A DNA stretch of 64,000 nt from contig NZ_CP028426.1 of assembly GCF_003010915.2 (NCBI RefSeq), positions 1,364,001-1,428,000 of the forward strand, in the 5' to 3' direction. The stretch comes from Gulosibacter molinativorax (GTDB taxonomy: Bacteria; Actinomycetota; Actinomycetes; Actinomycetales; Microbacteriaceae). A program made the translations under genes and the position numbers. Positions 1 to 8,678 of the stretch are shown piece after piece. Under the pieces are notes generated by a model. That model was not told where the DNA came from. It did not search any database and was given only the letters and a program-made list of their open reading frames with translations. The stretch's first letter is position 1. Each line of letters begins with the position of its first letter.

Positions 1-720
1 CAGAATCTGCGCTGCCTCGCTCAGTGCCTGCGCCGAGTCAAAGGCTCCCTCGTAGGCCTGATCGAGGACATCGAAATACTGTTGCGCCAGCTGTGCCGCG
101 CCGCCCCACAGCATGCGGTGCCGGGTGCCGGCCGCCGGCTCGCTCTCGGGTGACAGCGCAAGGGCGGCGAGCTCAACCGGCGAGATACCATCCTCGACCA
201 TGCCGGTGAGCAGTGCCCGCATCTCGTCCCGGAAACCGCGCAGCTCGAGCGTCTCGGGCCTGAACCAGTCCGGCCACTGTGACTGTGCCCGGAACGCCGC
301 GCCCGGGGCTTCCGGGTCGAGCAGGCCGGCAATGAGATCGGCCAGGATGTCGTCCTGCTGCGAGCCCGTGAGTAGTTTGGGCGCTGGCTGCCCGAGCCGC
401 GCGTGCTCGGCCGCGATGATCTCAATTGCGATCGATGCTGCGGTGCGGCCGAGCGTGCCGCCCGAGGCCGCAACCCGGACGCGTTTTTCGAGCCGGTCGC
501 GTAAGTCGGCGGCGAGCTTACGATTCGCCGCGATCGCGAGGATCTGTTCGGGCCGGTAGCCGTCGGCGATTCGCTGCGCCACGAGTTCGATCAGCGTCGA
601 AGTTCGCCCAGACCCTGGGGCACCGATGACCGCCAGAGACTTTCCGGGGGCCGCCTCGACGATTCCCTGTTGGCTCTCATCAAGGTCAAAATCGCGGCCG
701 GTCCTACTCTGTTCGCTCAT
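1..720 (-). CDS. AdnA/UvrD-like ATP-dependent DNA helicase, N-terminal 240 residues
   Basis: The reading frame is open from an ATG at 720 to the window edge, so the C-terminal part is missing. The visible part has the start of a superfamily 1 helicase: a Q-like segment (DLDESQQGIVEA) and then a P-loop (GAPGSGRTST, about residues 33-42) followed by the 'AANRKLAADLRDRL' motif-Ia-type region. Actinobacterial AdnA/UvrD-type helicases of this kind act in double-strand-break end resection and commonly sit near the DUF3107 and RhlE genes, as here. Odd point: the invariant P-loop lysine is arginine (codon CGA on the minus strand). Family assignment is fairly sure; AdnA rather than another UvrD paralogue is inferred from gene order. 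Confidence 0.75.
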   Translation of the reverse strand, partial: MSEQSRTGRDFDLDESQQGIVEAAPGKSLAVIGAPGSGRTSTLIELVAQRIADGYRPEQILAIAANRKLAADLRDRLEKRVRVAASGGTLGRTAASIAIEIIAAEHARLGQPAPKLLTGSQQDDILADLIAGLLDPEAPGAAFRAQSQWPDWFRPETLELRGFRDEMRALLTGMVEDGISPVELAALALSPESEPAAGTRHRMLWGGAAQLAQQYFDVLDQAYEGAFDSAQALSEAAQIL

Positions 721-813
721 GGCCCAAATCTATCGGCAGCCTCCGACATGATTCTCGAATCGCGGTCGGTAGGCTGGTGCTCTACCGCCCAAGACCTAGT
801 GAAAGGTGCGCCT

Positions 814-1032
814 GTGGAAATTCGTATTGGCGTTGAAAACTCGCCCCGCGAGATCAGCTTTGAGTCCAACCAGTCTGCCGCTGAAGTTGAGAAGATCGTG
901 ACCGACTCGCTCGAGTCCGGTGTCGCCCGCTTCGTCGATGACCGGGAGCGCGTCATTCTCGTAAACTCCGCCAAGATCACCTTCGTCGAGATCGGCGAAG
1001 AGTCGCAGCGCCGCATCGGGTTCGTCGCGTAG
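814..1032 (+). CDS. DUF3107 family protein (72 aa)
   Basis: A small acidic protein starting VEIRIGVENSPREISFES, matching the actinobacterial DUF3107 family in length and sequence. The function is unknown. I chose the GTG at 814 because a GAAAGG ribosome site lies 7 bases upstream and the protein then has the usual family length; the longer open frame upstream overlaps the divergent helicase start. It is divergent from the helicase and followed two bases later by a small membrane-protein gene, so the two are probably co-transcribed. Confidence 0.85.
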   Translation: MEIRIGVENSPREISFESNQSAAEVEKIVTDSLESGVARFVDDRERVILVNSAKITFVEIGEESQRRIGFVA

Positions 1033-1034
1033 CG

Positions 1035-1361
1035 ATGGAGTTGCTTTTCGTCGGGCTGTACAGCCTCGCGATCGCGCTCGCTGCCTCGGCCCTCGCGAAG
1101 CCTCGCGAGATGGTCGGCCCGGCGTTCATCCCCGCGATCGGAACCGCCAGCGGCCTCGCATTCTGGGCGATCGCGACGTGGCTGCTGAAGGTACCCGCGT
1201 TCTCGTGGCTTTCCTATGACCGCGGCGTCATCTGGGTGCTGCTCGTCTTCGTCGTGGCGGCCGTGTCGGTTTCGCTCGCCCTGACGCTTCCGCGCAAGCG
1301 CAAGGCGGAGGACGACGAGTTACTCGATCGCCTCAGCCACGCCGGGGCCTCGGTGCTCTAG
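1035..1361 (+). CDS. Small three-helix membrane protein, unknown function
   Basis: 108 residues with three hydrophobic segments (about 2-20, 31-50 and 64-86) and a charged C-terminus containing RKRKAEDDELLDRL. The ATG lies two bases after the stop of the DUF3107 gene, which indicates translational coupling. I do not recognise a named family. The organisation suggests a small integral membrane protein with the tail in the cytoplasm. Confidence 0.65.
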   Translation: MELLFVGLYSLAIALAASALAKPREMVGPAFIPAIGTASGLAFWAIATWLLKVPAFSWLSYDRGVIWVLLVFVVAAVSVSLALTLPRKRKAEDDELLDRLSHAGASVL

Positions 1362-1408
1362 CTCGCGCTCACGTAAAGTCGCACGTAGCGACCACCCGCA
1401 AAGCGGGG

Positions 1409-2035
1409 CTACGCCGCGAGCGCGAGTGCGTTCATCCGCCGCGAATGCTGCGCGAACAGTTCGGTGACCATCGCCTCGACGATCTGATCGGCTCCGTCGA
1501 TCACGTCGTCGGGGCTTTGTCCTGCCTCCACACCGACAATACGGCGCGACCATAGGACGGCGGCTCCGGCGATGCGCCGACCCCACATGGCGATGCGATC
1601 GTCCAGGGTGGTGTCCAGATCGAAGAGCGTCTTGAATACCGCAACGAGCGATTCCTGGCCTTCATCCCAGCCGAGCAAGTCGTCCAGCTCGCTGCCGCCC
1701 CAGTGCCGCAGCGCATCCTCAATAAATCCCGCGTTGAGGTACACGCTGAACAGCTGTTCGTGCTGGTCTCGGCCGCGGGTCTCGCGCCAGAGGTCGGCGA
1801 GCAGCGCATCGAACTTCGCATGGGGCTCTACGCCCTCGCTCTCCCGAGCGCGATCTGCCAGACCCGTATAGAGGTCTGCGGCATTCCCCACCTCGAGCGC
1901 GACCGACAGCGACGCGTATTCCTCGCGAAGCGCATCCAGTTCTCGTTGGATGCTGATGAGCGCTCGGGCGGCGAAGATACGGAGCTCGCTCGTGGCGGGA
2001 ACGAGCGCGGCATAAATCTCTGTTTCGCGGGTCAC
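1409..2035 (-). CDS. Ferritin-like fold protein, MiaE_2-like
   Basis: 208 mostly helical residues with carboxylate and histidine positions spaced as in ferritin-like diiron proteins: ELDALREEY near 35-43, HAKFDALLADLW and HEQLFSVYL in the middle, and ELFAQHSRRM near the end. The actinobacterial family resembles tRNA-(ms2io6A) hydroxylase (MiaE) but its substrate is not established. It is divergent from rhlE with 177 bases between the starts, the same pairing known in mycobacteria. Fold assignment is by pattern; metal binding is inferred. Confidence 0.7.
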   Translation of the reverse strand: MTRETEIYAALVPATSELRIFAARALISIQRELDALREEYASLSVALEVGNAADLYTGLADRARESEGVEPHAKFDALLADLWRETRGRDQHEQLFSVYLNAGFIEDALRHWGGSELDDLLGWDEGQESLVAVFKTLFDLDTTLDDRIAMWGRRIAGAAVLWSRRIVGVEAGQSPDDVIDGADQIVEAMVTELFAQHSRRMNALALAA

Positions 2036-2212
2036 AGGCCCATCCTACGCAGTTTGCACAGGCAGTTATCGGCTACCCATTGCCGGGTCAAAAGGAGCCC
2101 ACAGGGTACGCTGATTACTTATTGCCGCAGATGGCACTTGCGCGCCCACGGTAAACGGGCGCCACTTCCAACACATTTCATTTGGCATTCCCGTAATTGT
2201 TAGGCGTATTTT

Positions 2213-3697
2213 TTGGTTACTTTCTCCGAACTCGGAATTGATTCCGACATCGTCGAGGTCCTGTCGGAAAACGGCATCACCGAAGCATTCCCCATCCAGG
2301 CCGAGACCATTCCGATCGCCCTGCGCGGCCAGGACATCATTGGCCAGGCGAAGACCGGTACCGGTAAGACCCTCGGTTTCGGCCTCCCCCTGTTGCAGCG
2401 GCTTGGTGCGAACCCCGAGCCGGGCGTGCAGGCGCTCGTCGTGACGCCCACCCGCGAGCTCGCGGTGCAGGTGCACGAGGACCTCAAGCTCGCGGCCTCG
2501 AAGCGCGGCACAACCGTCGTGCCGATCTACGGCGGCAAGGCGTATGAGGAGCAGATCGACCGGATCAAGGACGGCGCGCAAGTCATCGTCGGCACCCCCG
2601 GCCGGCTGCTCGACCTGATGAACCAGCGCATCCTGACCCTCAAGAACGTCAAGGAAATCGTCCTCGACGAGGCCGACCGGATGCTCGACCTCGGCTTCCT
2701 GCCCGACATCGAGCGCATCTTCCAGGCGGTTCCCGCCGTGCGCCACACGATGCTCTTCTCGGCGACGATGCCCGGCCCCATCCTGAATCTTGCGCGCCGG
2801 TTCATGTCGAACCCCGTGCACATCCGCATCACCGACCCGAATGAGGGCGTGCTGCAGTCGAACATCAAGCACCTCGTCTACCGCGCGCACCCGCTCGACA
2901 AGGATGAGATGATCGCGCGCATCCTGCAGGCCGAGGGGCGCGAGAAGGTCGTCATCTTCATGCGCACGAAGCGCGCCGCCGCGAAGCTCCTCGAAGAACT
3001 CAAGGACCGTGGCTTCAAGGCCGCCGCCGTCCACGGCGACATGGATCAGAGCCAGCGCGAGCGGTCGATGACCCAGTTCCGCGAGGGCAAGAAGGATGTG
3101 CTCATCGCCACCGACGTCGCCGCACGCGGCATCGACGTCGATGATGTCTCGCACGTGATTAACCACTCGATTCCCGAGGACGAGAAGACGTACCTCCACC
3201 GCGTAGGCCGCACCGGTCGTGCCGGGCGCACGGGCATTGCGGTGACGTTCATGGACTGGGAGGACCAGACCCGCTGGACGCTCATCGCGAAGGCTCTCGA
3301 GCTGCCCGACTCCGAACCGGTCGAGACCTACTCGTCCTCGCCGCACCTCTTCGCGGACCTCGGCATCCCCGAGGGTACGAAGGGTCGCCTCCCCGGCGCG
3401 ACCACTCGCGGTAAGGATGCGCCGCCCAAGGAAGCCGGCGAGGGTTCCGGCGAGCGCTCGAACGGCAGCAGGTCGCGGTCCCGCTCGCGCAGCCGTCGCC
3501 GCAGTGAATCGGCGCAGCCCGCCTCGCCGGAAACGCAGGACGGAAATGAGTCGACGGCGAATGGCGACTCGGCCGAGGCCGCGGACGCCGAGCGCGCACC
3601 CCGCAAGCGTCGCCGCCGTCGCCGTGTCTCGGGGTCGTCGCAGGGTTCCGCTCAGCGAGATTCGGCGGCTTCGGAGGCTTCCGCTTCCGAAGAGTAG
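2213..3697 (+). CDS. rhlE: DEAD-box ATP-dependent RNA helicase, RhlE type
   Basis: 494 residues with the full DEAD-box set in order: Q motif (FPIQAETIPIAL), Walker A (AKTGTGKT), PTRELA, TPGRLLDL, DEADRMLDLGF, SAT, then the helicase C domain with ATDVAARGIDV and HRVGRTGRAG. From about residue 395 the tail is low-complexity and rich in Arg, Ser and Lys (SRSRSRSRSRRR, RKRRRRRR), a likely RNA-binding extension. The start is a TTG at 2213 behind a T-rich stretch; MVTFSELGIDSD matches the usual N-terminus, so I keep this start although the ribosome site is weak. It unwinds RNA duplexes in ribosome assembly or mRNA turnover. Confidence 0.92.
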   Translation: MVTFSELGIDSDIVEVLSENGITEAFPIQAETIPIALRGQDIIGQAKTGTGKTLGFGLPLLQRLGANPEPGVQALVVTPTRELAVQVHEDLKLAASKRGTTVVPIYGGKAYEEQIDRIKDGAQVIVGTPGRLLDLMNQRILTLKNVKEIVLDEADRMLDLGFLPDIERIFQAVPAVRHTMLFSATMPGPILNLARRFMSNPVHIRITDPNEGVLQSNIKHLVYRAHPLDKDEMIARILQAEGREKVVIFMRTKRAAAKLLEELKDRGFKAAAVHGDMDQSQRERSMTQFREGKKDVLIATDVAARGIDVDDVSHVINHSIPEDEKTYLHRVGRTGRAGRTGIAVTFMDWEDQTRWTLIAKALELPDSEPVETYSSSPHLFADLGIPEGTKGRLPGATTRGKDAPPKEAGEGSGERSNGSRSRSRSRSRRRSESAQPASPETQDGNESTANGDSAEAADAERAPRKRRRRRRVSGSSQGSAQRDSAASEASASEE

Positions 3698-3706
3698 GCG
3701 GAAGCC

Positions 3707-3739
3707 GGCTTCGATACGGCGCTTCGCGCCTACTCAGCC
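3707..3739. repeat. Dispersed REP-like element, copy 1
   Basis: GGCTTCGATACG, then a small inverted repeat (GGCGCTTCGCGCC), then TACTCAGCC. A related unit lies at 29751-29784 with a different hairpin. It sits just after the rhlE stop and next to the perfect 12-bp palindrome GAAGCCGGCTTC (3701-3712). I infer an intergenic repetitive element; genome-wide copy number is not known from this window. Confidence 0.5.
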
Positions 3740-3788
3740 ATCGCTGCGGCGCAATCGCTCAGCTACCGTCGCGGTGCTGGGCGCCTAC

Positions 3789-3829
3789 TCGGGCATCGCC
3801 AGGGCGCTAGTCGGGCATCGCCAGGGCGC
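3789..3829. repeat. 19-bp direct repeat, two copies 22 bp apart
   Basis: TCGGGCATCGCCAGGGCGC occurs at 3789-3807 and again, unchanged, at 3811-3829 between the convergent rhlE and PHP genes. The rest of the 153-base gap is occupied by the REP-like copy next to it. Confidence 0.6.
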
Positions 3830-3850
3830 CAGCACACAGCATTCGCGCGC

Positions 3851-4708
3851 TTAGCGCGCCTGCGTGTCCGTCGCGCGATCGAGGATGCGCTGCAACTGTT
3901 CCGGCTCGGTGGAGTTCTCCCCGAGCCGGTTCGGTTTTCCGTCACCGTGATAGTCGCTCGAACCGGTGATGATCAGGTCGTACTTCCGCGCATACCTGTG
4001 CAGCAGCGCGCGGTTCTCCTCGTCATTCTCGCGGTGGTAGATCTCCACTCCGTCGAGCCCGGCCTCGACGAGCTGGGGGAACATTCCATCTCGGAGACCG
4101 CCGCGGCCTCGGCTACCGGGATGCGCGAGCACCGCGACGCCCCCCGCATCCTTAATCAGTCGGATCGCCTGCACCGGATGCGGGGCGTGGTGTGGCTGGT
4201 AGTAGCCGCCCTGCCAGTGCAGAATTCCCGCGAAGGCTTCGTTGCGGTCGGAGACGATGCCCCGGCGCACGAGCGCGTCGGCGATGTGCGGACGCCCGAT
4301 CGTCGCTCCGGCCTCCGATTCGTCCAGCACGTCCTCCCAGGAGATCGGGAAATCCATCCCGATGCGCTCGACCATTCGCTCCGCTCTCGTGAGCCGGCTC
4401 TCGCGAACCCTGGTCATGGTGTCGCACAGCGGCCGGTTCTCCGGGTCGACGAGGTAGCCGAGCATGTGCACCGATGCTCGCTCCACCTGGGTCGAAAATT
4501 CCAGGCCCGGGATGAACGTCAGCCCGAGATCCACTGCGGCCGACGCCGCCTCGTCCCAGCCGTCGAGGGTGTCGTGGTCGGTCAGCGCGATCGTGCCGAG
4601 GCCCGCATCCGCCGCCGCCCGCATCACGGTCGCCGGTGGCTCAGTCCCGTCCGACACATTCGAGTGCGTGTGCAGATCGATCGGCAGATCCGCGGGAAAA
4701 CCAGTCAT
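3851..4708 (-). CDS. PHP-domain phosphoesterase (YciV/RNase AM-like)
   Basis: 285 residues with the complete PHP metal-site pattern: DLHTHSNVSDG (11-21), LTDHDTLDGW, GLEFS, GRPHIADAL, AHPGSRG and SSDYHGDGK near the C-terminus. Proteins of this group hydrolyse phosphoesters of nucleoside 3',5'-bisphosphates or trim RNA 5' ends; which substrate applies here is not visible. Start ATG at 4708, only 69 bases from the divergent EEP-family gene, so the two promoters share a short region. The ribosome site is weak (TGAGG directly before the ATG). Confidence 0.85.
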   Translation of the reverse strand: MTGFPADLPIDLHTHSNVSDGTEPPATVMRAAADAGLGTIALTDHDTLDGWDEAASAAVDLGLTFIPGLEFSTQVERASVHMLGYLVDPENRPLCDTMTRVRESRLTRAERMVERIGMDFPISWEDVLDESEAGATIGRPHIADALVRRGIVSDRNEAFAGILHWQGGYYQPHHAPHPVQAIRLIKDAGGVAVLAHPGSRGRGGLRDGMFPQLVEAGLDGVEIYHRENDEENRALLHRYARKYDLIITGSSDYHGDGKPNRLGENSTEPEQLQRILDRATDTQAR

Positions 4709-4777
4709 ACCTCAGCATCCTAGGCCCGCGGCGATTGTTCAGGGTTTTTCAATCGATGCGGTTAAGGTGGGGCGGTC

Positions 4778-5818
4778 ATGCCATCACGAAAAAAGATCTC
4801 ACCCGCCTGGGCAATTTTCGGCACCATCTTCGGGCTCGCCGTGTTCATCGCAGGGGCGGTGTTCATCTGGCCGCAGTGGTTCGGTCTCCAGCGCGAGCTG
4901 CTGATCAGCCAGGCGATCTCTTTCCGACTCGTGATCCTCATCGGCATTGCCGCAGCGCTCGTGGTTGTGTTGCTCATCCTGCTGACCTCGCGCCGCATCC
5001 GGGCACTGTTTGCTGGCACCGCGATTGCCCTCAGCATCCTGCTCTTGGCGGGCGGCTTCAACTACCTCAGCCGTGGCATCTCTCCCGCGACGCCCGCGAC
5101 CGGCGCGGAGGAGGCGATCCGTGTGCTCGCTTGGAACACGCTCGGCAACGAGCCCGGCTCCCCCACGATCGCGCAGCTCGCGCTCGATTACGACGCGGAT
5201 GTGATCATGCTGCCCGAGACGACGCAGGACATGGGCCTGGAGATCGCGGGTCTCCTCAAGGAGCAGGGCAAGCCCATGTGGGTCATCTCGAACACGGGCG
5301 CACCCGGTTATCGCGCTGCGGAGACGACGCTCCTGATTTCCGCCGACCTCGGCGAATATCAGATCAATATGGAGTACGGCGACACCTCGGCCCTCGCCAC
5401 CGTCATCGCCGAGCCGGTGGACGGCGACGGCCCCCGCTTCGTCGCGGCCCATCCCATCGCACCGACGCAGGAATACATGGAGCAATGGCGCAGTGACCTC
5501 GAGTGGCTGTCCACCATTTGCGAGGGCAACACGATCATGGGCGGCGACTTCAACGCGACGCTCGACCACATGTCGGGCCTCGAGAACCCGGATGCGCCTG
5601 GCGCCGACTTCGGCGCGTGCCGCGACGCCGCGCAGGATCTCGGTGGGGCGTCGATGGGCACCTGGACAAGCGGTCGCCCGCCGCAGTTTGTGCCCGCGAT
5701 CGATCACGTGATGTCGACCGAGCAGTGGGAGACCACCGGTTTCGAGGTCATCCAGCGCGAAGACCGCGCGGGTTCCGACCACCGCCCGGTGTTCGCGGAG
5801 CTCACCCCGGTGTCGTAG
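4778..5818 (+). CDS. Membrane-anchored endonuclease/exonuclease/phosphatase-family protein
   Basis: 346 residues. Three hydrophobic segments lie in the first 100 residues, followed by an EEP domain predicted outside the membrane: LAWNTLGNEPG, LPETTQDMG, GGDFNATLDHM, AIDHVMS and GSDHRPVFAEL are the family's catalytic and metal-binding motifs. Related actinobacterial proteins are annotated as exported EEP-family hydrolases; substrate unknown (DNA, phospholipid or phosphoinositide-like esters are all possible). An AAGGTGGGG stretch precedes the ATG. Confidence 0.82.
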   Translation: MPSRKKISPAWAIFGTIFGLAVFIAGAVFIWPQWFGLQRELLISQAISFRLVILIGIAAALVVVLLILLTSRRIRALFAGTAIALSILLLAGGFNYLSRGISPATPATGAEEAIRVLAWNTLGNEPGSPTIAQLALDYDADVIMLPETTQDMGLEIAGLLKEQGKPMWVISNTGAPGYRAAETTLLISADLGEYQINMEYGDTSALATVIAEPVDGDGPRFVAAHPIAPTQEYMEQWRSDLEWLSTICEGNTIMGGDFNATLDHMSGLENPDAPGADFGACRDAAQDLGGASMGTWTSGRPPQFVPAIDHVMSTEQWETTGFEVIQREDRAGSDHRPVFAELTPVS

Positions 5819-5854
5819 CACCCGCCTCCCAACGACCTCTGGGACAATGGTGGG

Positions 5855-7216
5855 ATGAGTGACAGCAACCGTTCGACCACGCCCGCATCCGACACGTTCC
5901 GTGAGTTCATCACGCAGGGATGGGCGCCGCGCGAAGATGCTCCGGCCCTCGAGGCCGAGGTGGCCCCGTTCGCAGCCGCGCGTCGGGCAAAGGTGTCGGC
6001 GGCGCATCCCGGCGAGCGAATCGTCATCGCCGCCGGCGAACCAAAGCCGCGTTCGAACGACGTCGACTACCCATACCGGGCGCACACCTCGTTCACGTAC
6101 CTCACGGGCTGGGGCTCCGACACCGTCCCCGGCGCGAAGCTGGTGCTCGACCCCGTGGTTGGCGGGCACGAGGCCACCCTCTACTTCCGCGAGGGTGCGG
6201 GCCGCGACACCGACGAGTTCTACGCGAACTCCGCGATCGGCGAGTTCTGGACCGGTCCGCGTCCTTCCCTCGCCCACGTGAGCGCGCAGCTCGACATCCC
6301 GACGAAACACATCGACGAGTTCGAGCACCGCCGTGGTGACTTCGAGCTTGACACCCCGCAGCTCGCGCAGGAGCTGAGCGAGCTGCGACTCGTCAAGGAC
6401 GAATGGGAGATCCAGCAGATTCGTGAGGCCGTCGCCGCCACCGCGCGCGGATTCGACGACATCATCCAATACCTCGACCGCGCGAGCGAACATCCTCGCG
6501 GCGAGCGCATCGTCGAGGGTGCCTTCCACGCGCGCGCCCGTCTCGACGGCAACGCGGTCGGCTACGACACGATCGCCGCCTCGGGTGCCCACGCGTGCAT
6601 CCTGCACTGGGTCGACAACGATGGTCCCGTGACGCGGGGCGACCTCATCCTCGTGGATGCGGGCGTCGAGGTCGACTCCCTCTACACCGCCGATATCACC
6701 CGCACGATGCCGATCGATGGCGCGTTCACCGAGGTCCAGCGCCGCGTCTACGAGGCGGTGCGGAAGGCCGCCGATGTCGCGTTCTCGATCGTGCGGCCAG
6801 GCATCACGTTCCGTGCGGTGCACGACACGGCGCTGCGCTCGATCGCGGTGTCGCTCGACGAGTGGGGCTTGTTACCGATGTCGCTCGAGGATGCGCTGCA
6901 GCCCGGCAACCAGCCCCATCGCCGCTACATGGTGCACGGCACGAGCCACCACCTCGGTCTGGACGTGCACGACTGCGCCCAGGCCCGTCGCGAGATGTAC
7001 CTCGACGGCATCGTGGAGCCCGGCATGGTGTTCACGATCGAGCCGGGGCTGTACTTCCAGCCCGACGACCTCACCGTGCCCGAGGAGTATCGCGGCATTG
7101 GCGTGCGGATCGAGGACGACATCCTCGTCACGCAGGACGGTGCGGAGAACCTCTCGATCGAGATCCCCCGCACCGCGGATGACGTTGAGGCGTGGATGCG
7201 CCGGGTGCGCGGCTAG
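5855..7216 (+). CDS. pepP: Aminopeptidase P family protein (M24B Xaa-Pro aminopeptidase)
   Basis: 453 residues, N-terminal AMP_N domain (about 35-170) and C-terminal pita-bread peptidase. The dinuclear metal ligands are recognisable: two aspartates in LVDAGVEVDSLYTADITRT, His in HGTSHHLGLDVHD, Glu in FTIEPGLYF and Glu in GVRIEDDILV. It removes N-terminal residues ahead of proline in the cytoplasm. The 3' end overlaps the convergent HAAS gene by four bases. Confidence 0.92.
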   Translation: MSDSNRSTTPASDTFREFITQGWAPREDAPALEAEVAPFAAARRAKVSAAHPGERIVIAAGEPKPRSNDVDYPYRAHTSFTYLTGWGSDTVPGAKLVLDPVVGGHEATLYFREGAGRDTDEFYANSAIGEFWTGPRPSLAHVSAQLDIPTKHIDEFEHRRGDFELDTPQLAQELSELRLVKDEWEIQQIREAVAATARGFDDIIQYLDRASEHPRGERIVEGAFHARARLDGNAVGYDTIAASGAHACILHWVDNDGPVTRGDLILVDAGVEVDSLYTADITRTMPIDGAFTEVQRRVYEAVRKAADVAFSIVRPGITFRAVHDTALRSIAVSLDEWGLLPMSLEDALQPGNQPHRRYMVHGTSHHLGLDVHDCAQARREMYLDGIVEPGMVFTIEPGLYFQPDDLTVPEEYRGIGVRIEDDILVTQDGAENLSIEIPRTADDVEAWMRRVRG

Positions 7217-8208
7217 CGCCGCACGGCCTTCCGGCCGTCGCCAGAGCCGAACCAGGACCCAACGCTCACCGCAATCAGCGCGAAGAGTACACCGGAGATC
7301 GGCCATACGATCCAGCTGCGATCCCAGGCGTCGCCGATGAAGCCCCACGCGAGAAAGACCACCAGGACAAGCATCCAGTACGGCCCCGCAAGGCGGCCGA
7401 TGAGGTCGTTCTCCTTGCGCTTTTCGGGGTCGTAGTCGCCTTCCGAGGTCAATCGATCGAGCGAGCCGCGGCGCATCCCGCCGACTACGAGCACGCCGAC
7501 GCCGATGCTGATGATCAGCGGCATGACGCTCGCCCAGGCTTCCGCGGCATTCCCGTCGCCCCATTGGTTGAACACGAGTCCGGTGACTGCACCGACCCCG
7601 AATCCAATAATGATGAGGGTGACGCCGGTCACGATCGACGCGACGTAACGCCCCTGTTCTGACTCGCGAACTTCGCGATAGTGGTGAAGCGTGCTCTCAT
7701 CGAGCCGGAGCGAGTGTTTTTCAAATCGGTCGTAGCGGTTCAGCGACATTCCTCCGACGATGAAAAGTGCTACCGCGATGATGATGCCGATGAAGAACAA
7801 CACCAGCGAAATCGCATTCGGATTTCCGGATTCCGCGCCAGCATTGAACCAAATCATCTGGGTCACGCCGAGCAGAATCACGAAGATTCCGAGGGCGATC
7901 AACCGCGCTCCGCGGCCCCGCACTCGCAGGAATCGCTCGGCCTCTTCGCGTGACAGGTCGATTGCATCGTCGCTGGAATCCACACCGTCGAGTTCGCGGC
8001 GAATGCCGAGATCATCTGCAAGTTCGTCAAGATTGCCGAACTGGGTGATGACTCGGCCGACGGCCTCGTTGTCACTCATACCCTCGGCGCGCAGCTCGTT
8101 GTAACGGTCCTCACACATTTGTTGCAGTTCGCGTTGGGCCCGTGAGACTTCGTCGGTTTTGGGCAATCCCCGGAACATGTGGTCGATGTAACTGTTGATG
8201 GCGTCCAT
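7213..8208 (-). CDS. HAAS-domain (permease prefix domain 1) membrane protein
   Basis: 331 residues. The first ~75 form the helical HAAS signalling domain typical of DUF1700-like proteins (YIDHMFRGLP, LQQMCEDRYNELRAEGMSDNEAV, ITQFGNLDELADDLGI). After a linker come about eight hydrophobic segments (roughly 100-320). Such genes are usually paired with a PadR regulator, as here: padR ends 32 bases upstream on the same strand, and a good AAGGAG site precedes the ATG. Probable role is a membrane-stress or envelope sensor; no enzyme motif is visible. Confidence 0.8.
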   Translation of the reverse strand: MDAINSYIDHMFRGLPKTDEVSRAQRELQQMCEDRYNELRAEGMSDNEAVGRVITQFGNLDELADDLGIRRELDGVDSSDDAIDLSREEAERFLRVRGRGARLIALGIFVILLGVTQMIWFNAGAESGNPNAISLVLFFIGIIIAVALFIVGGMSLNRYDRFEKHSLRLDESTLHHYREVRESEQGRYVASIVTGVTLIIIGFGVGAVTGLVFNQWGDGNAAEAWASVMPLIISIGVGVLVVGGMRRGSLDRLTSEGDYDPEKRKENDLIGRLAGPYWMLVLVVFLAWGFIGDAWDRSWIVWPISGVLFALIAVSVGSWFGSGDGRKAVRR

Positions 8209-8240
8209 GGGATCTCACTCCTTGAGTTGGACTTGCGCCG

Positions 8241-8567
8241 CTATGGCAGTCGGACGAATCGTCGCACGAGGTCCACCGTCTCCTGCCACTCCAAGCAGCG
8301 TTCACGGTAGTGTGCGTGACCCAGCTGCGTGAGCTCGTAATAGGTACGTGCCCGTCCCTGGGACTGCGTGCCCTTGAACGAGGAGATCACTCCCTGCTTT
8401 TCGAGCCTGCGCAGCGCGGAATACAGCGTGGTTTCTTTGAGCTCGTACTTGCCCTCCGAGACCTCCTCGATGCGCTTGGAGATCGCGTAGCCGTACGACG
8501 GTTCGTCGAGCAAGGCTTCGAGCACGAGTAGATCAACATAGCCACGAATGACTTCCGCGCTGATCAT
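8241..8567 (-). CDS. PadR family transcriptional regulator
   Basis: 108 residues with the PadR winged helix: ILVLEALLDEPSYGYAI-type N-terminus, then KETTLYSALRRLEKQGVI (recognition helix) and GRARTYYELTQLG (wing). It is the first gene of a two-gene operon with the HAAS membrane protein and probably represses its own promoter through the palindromic site at 8586-8615. The ATG at 8567 has an AGGGAG ribosome site. Confidence 0.9.
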   Translation of the reverse strand: MISAEVIRGYVDLLVLEALLDEPSYGYAISKRIEEVSEGKYELKETTLYSALRRLEKQGVISSFKGTQSQGRARTYYELTQLGHAHYRERCLEWQETVDLVRRFVRLP

Positions 8568-8585
8568 GACGCACTCCCTTGCCTA

Positions 8586-8615
8586 ACGTAGTAATTACTA
8601 TACGTAACGTACTAC
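8586..8615. promoter_or_regulatory. Probable PadR operator in the padR promoter
   Basis: A 12-bp perfect palindrome, TAGTAATTACTA (8589-8600), is flanked by further TACGT/ACGTA and GTACTACG half-sites reaching 8615. It lies 19 bases upstream of the padR start, in an AT-rich island within GC-rich sequence. PadR proteins bind such dyads near their own promoters; the link is by position. Confidence 0.6.
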
Positions 8616-8678
8616 GTCAGATCAAGTAGTTGGTCTGGGCGATTCCTGACCGGTGCCGCGGCCCGCAGACGCAGTTAT

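Noticed and set aside
2066..3346. 426-residue minus-strand ORF opposite rhlE
   Set aside because: Shadow of a real gene with third-position GC; no motif; rhlE has all its motifs on the other strand.
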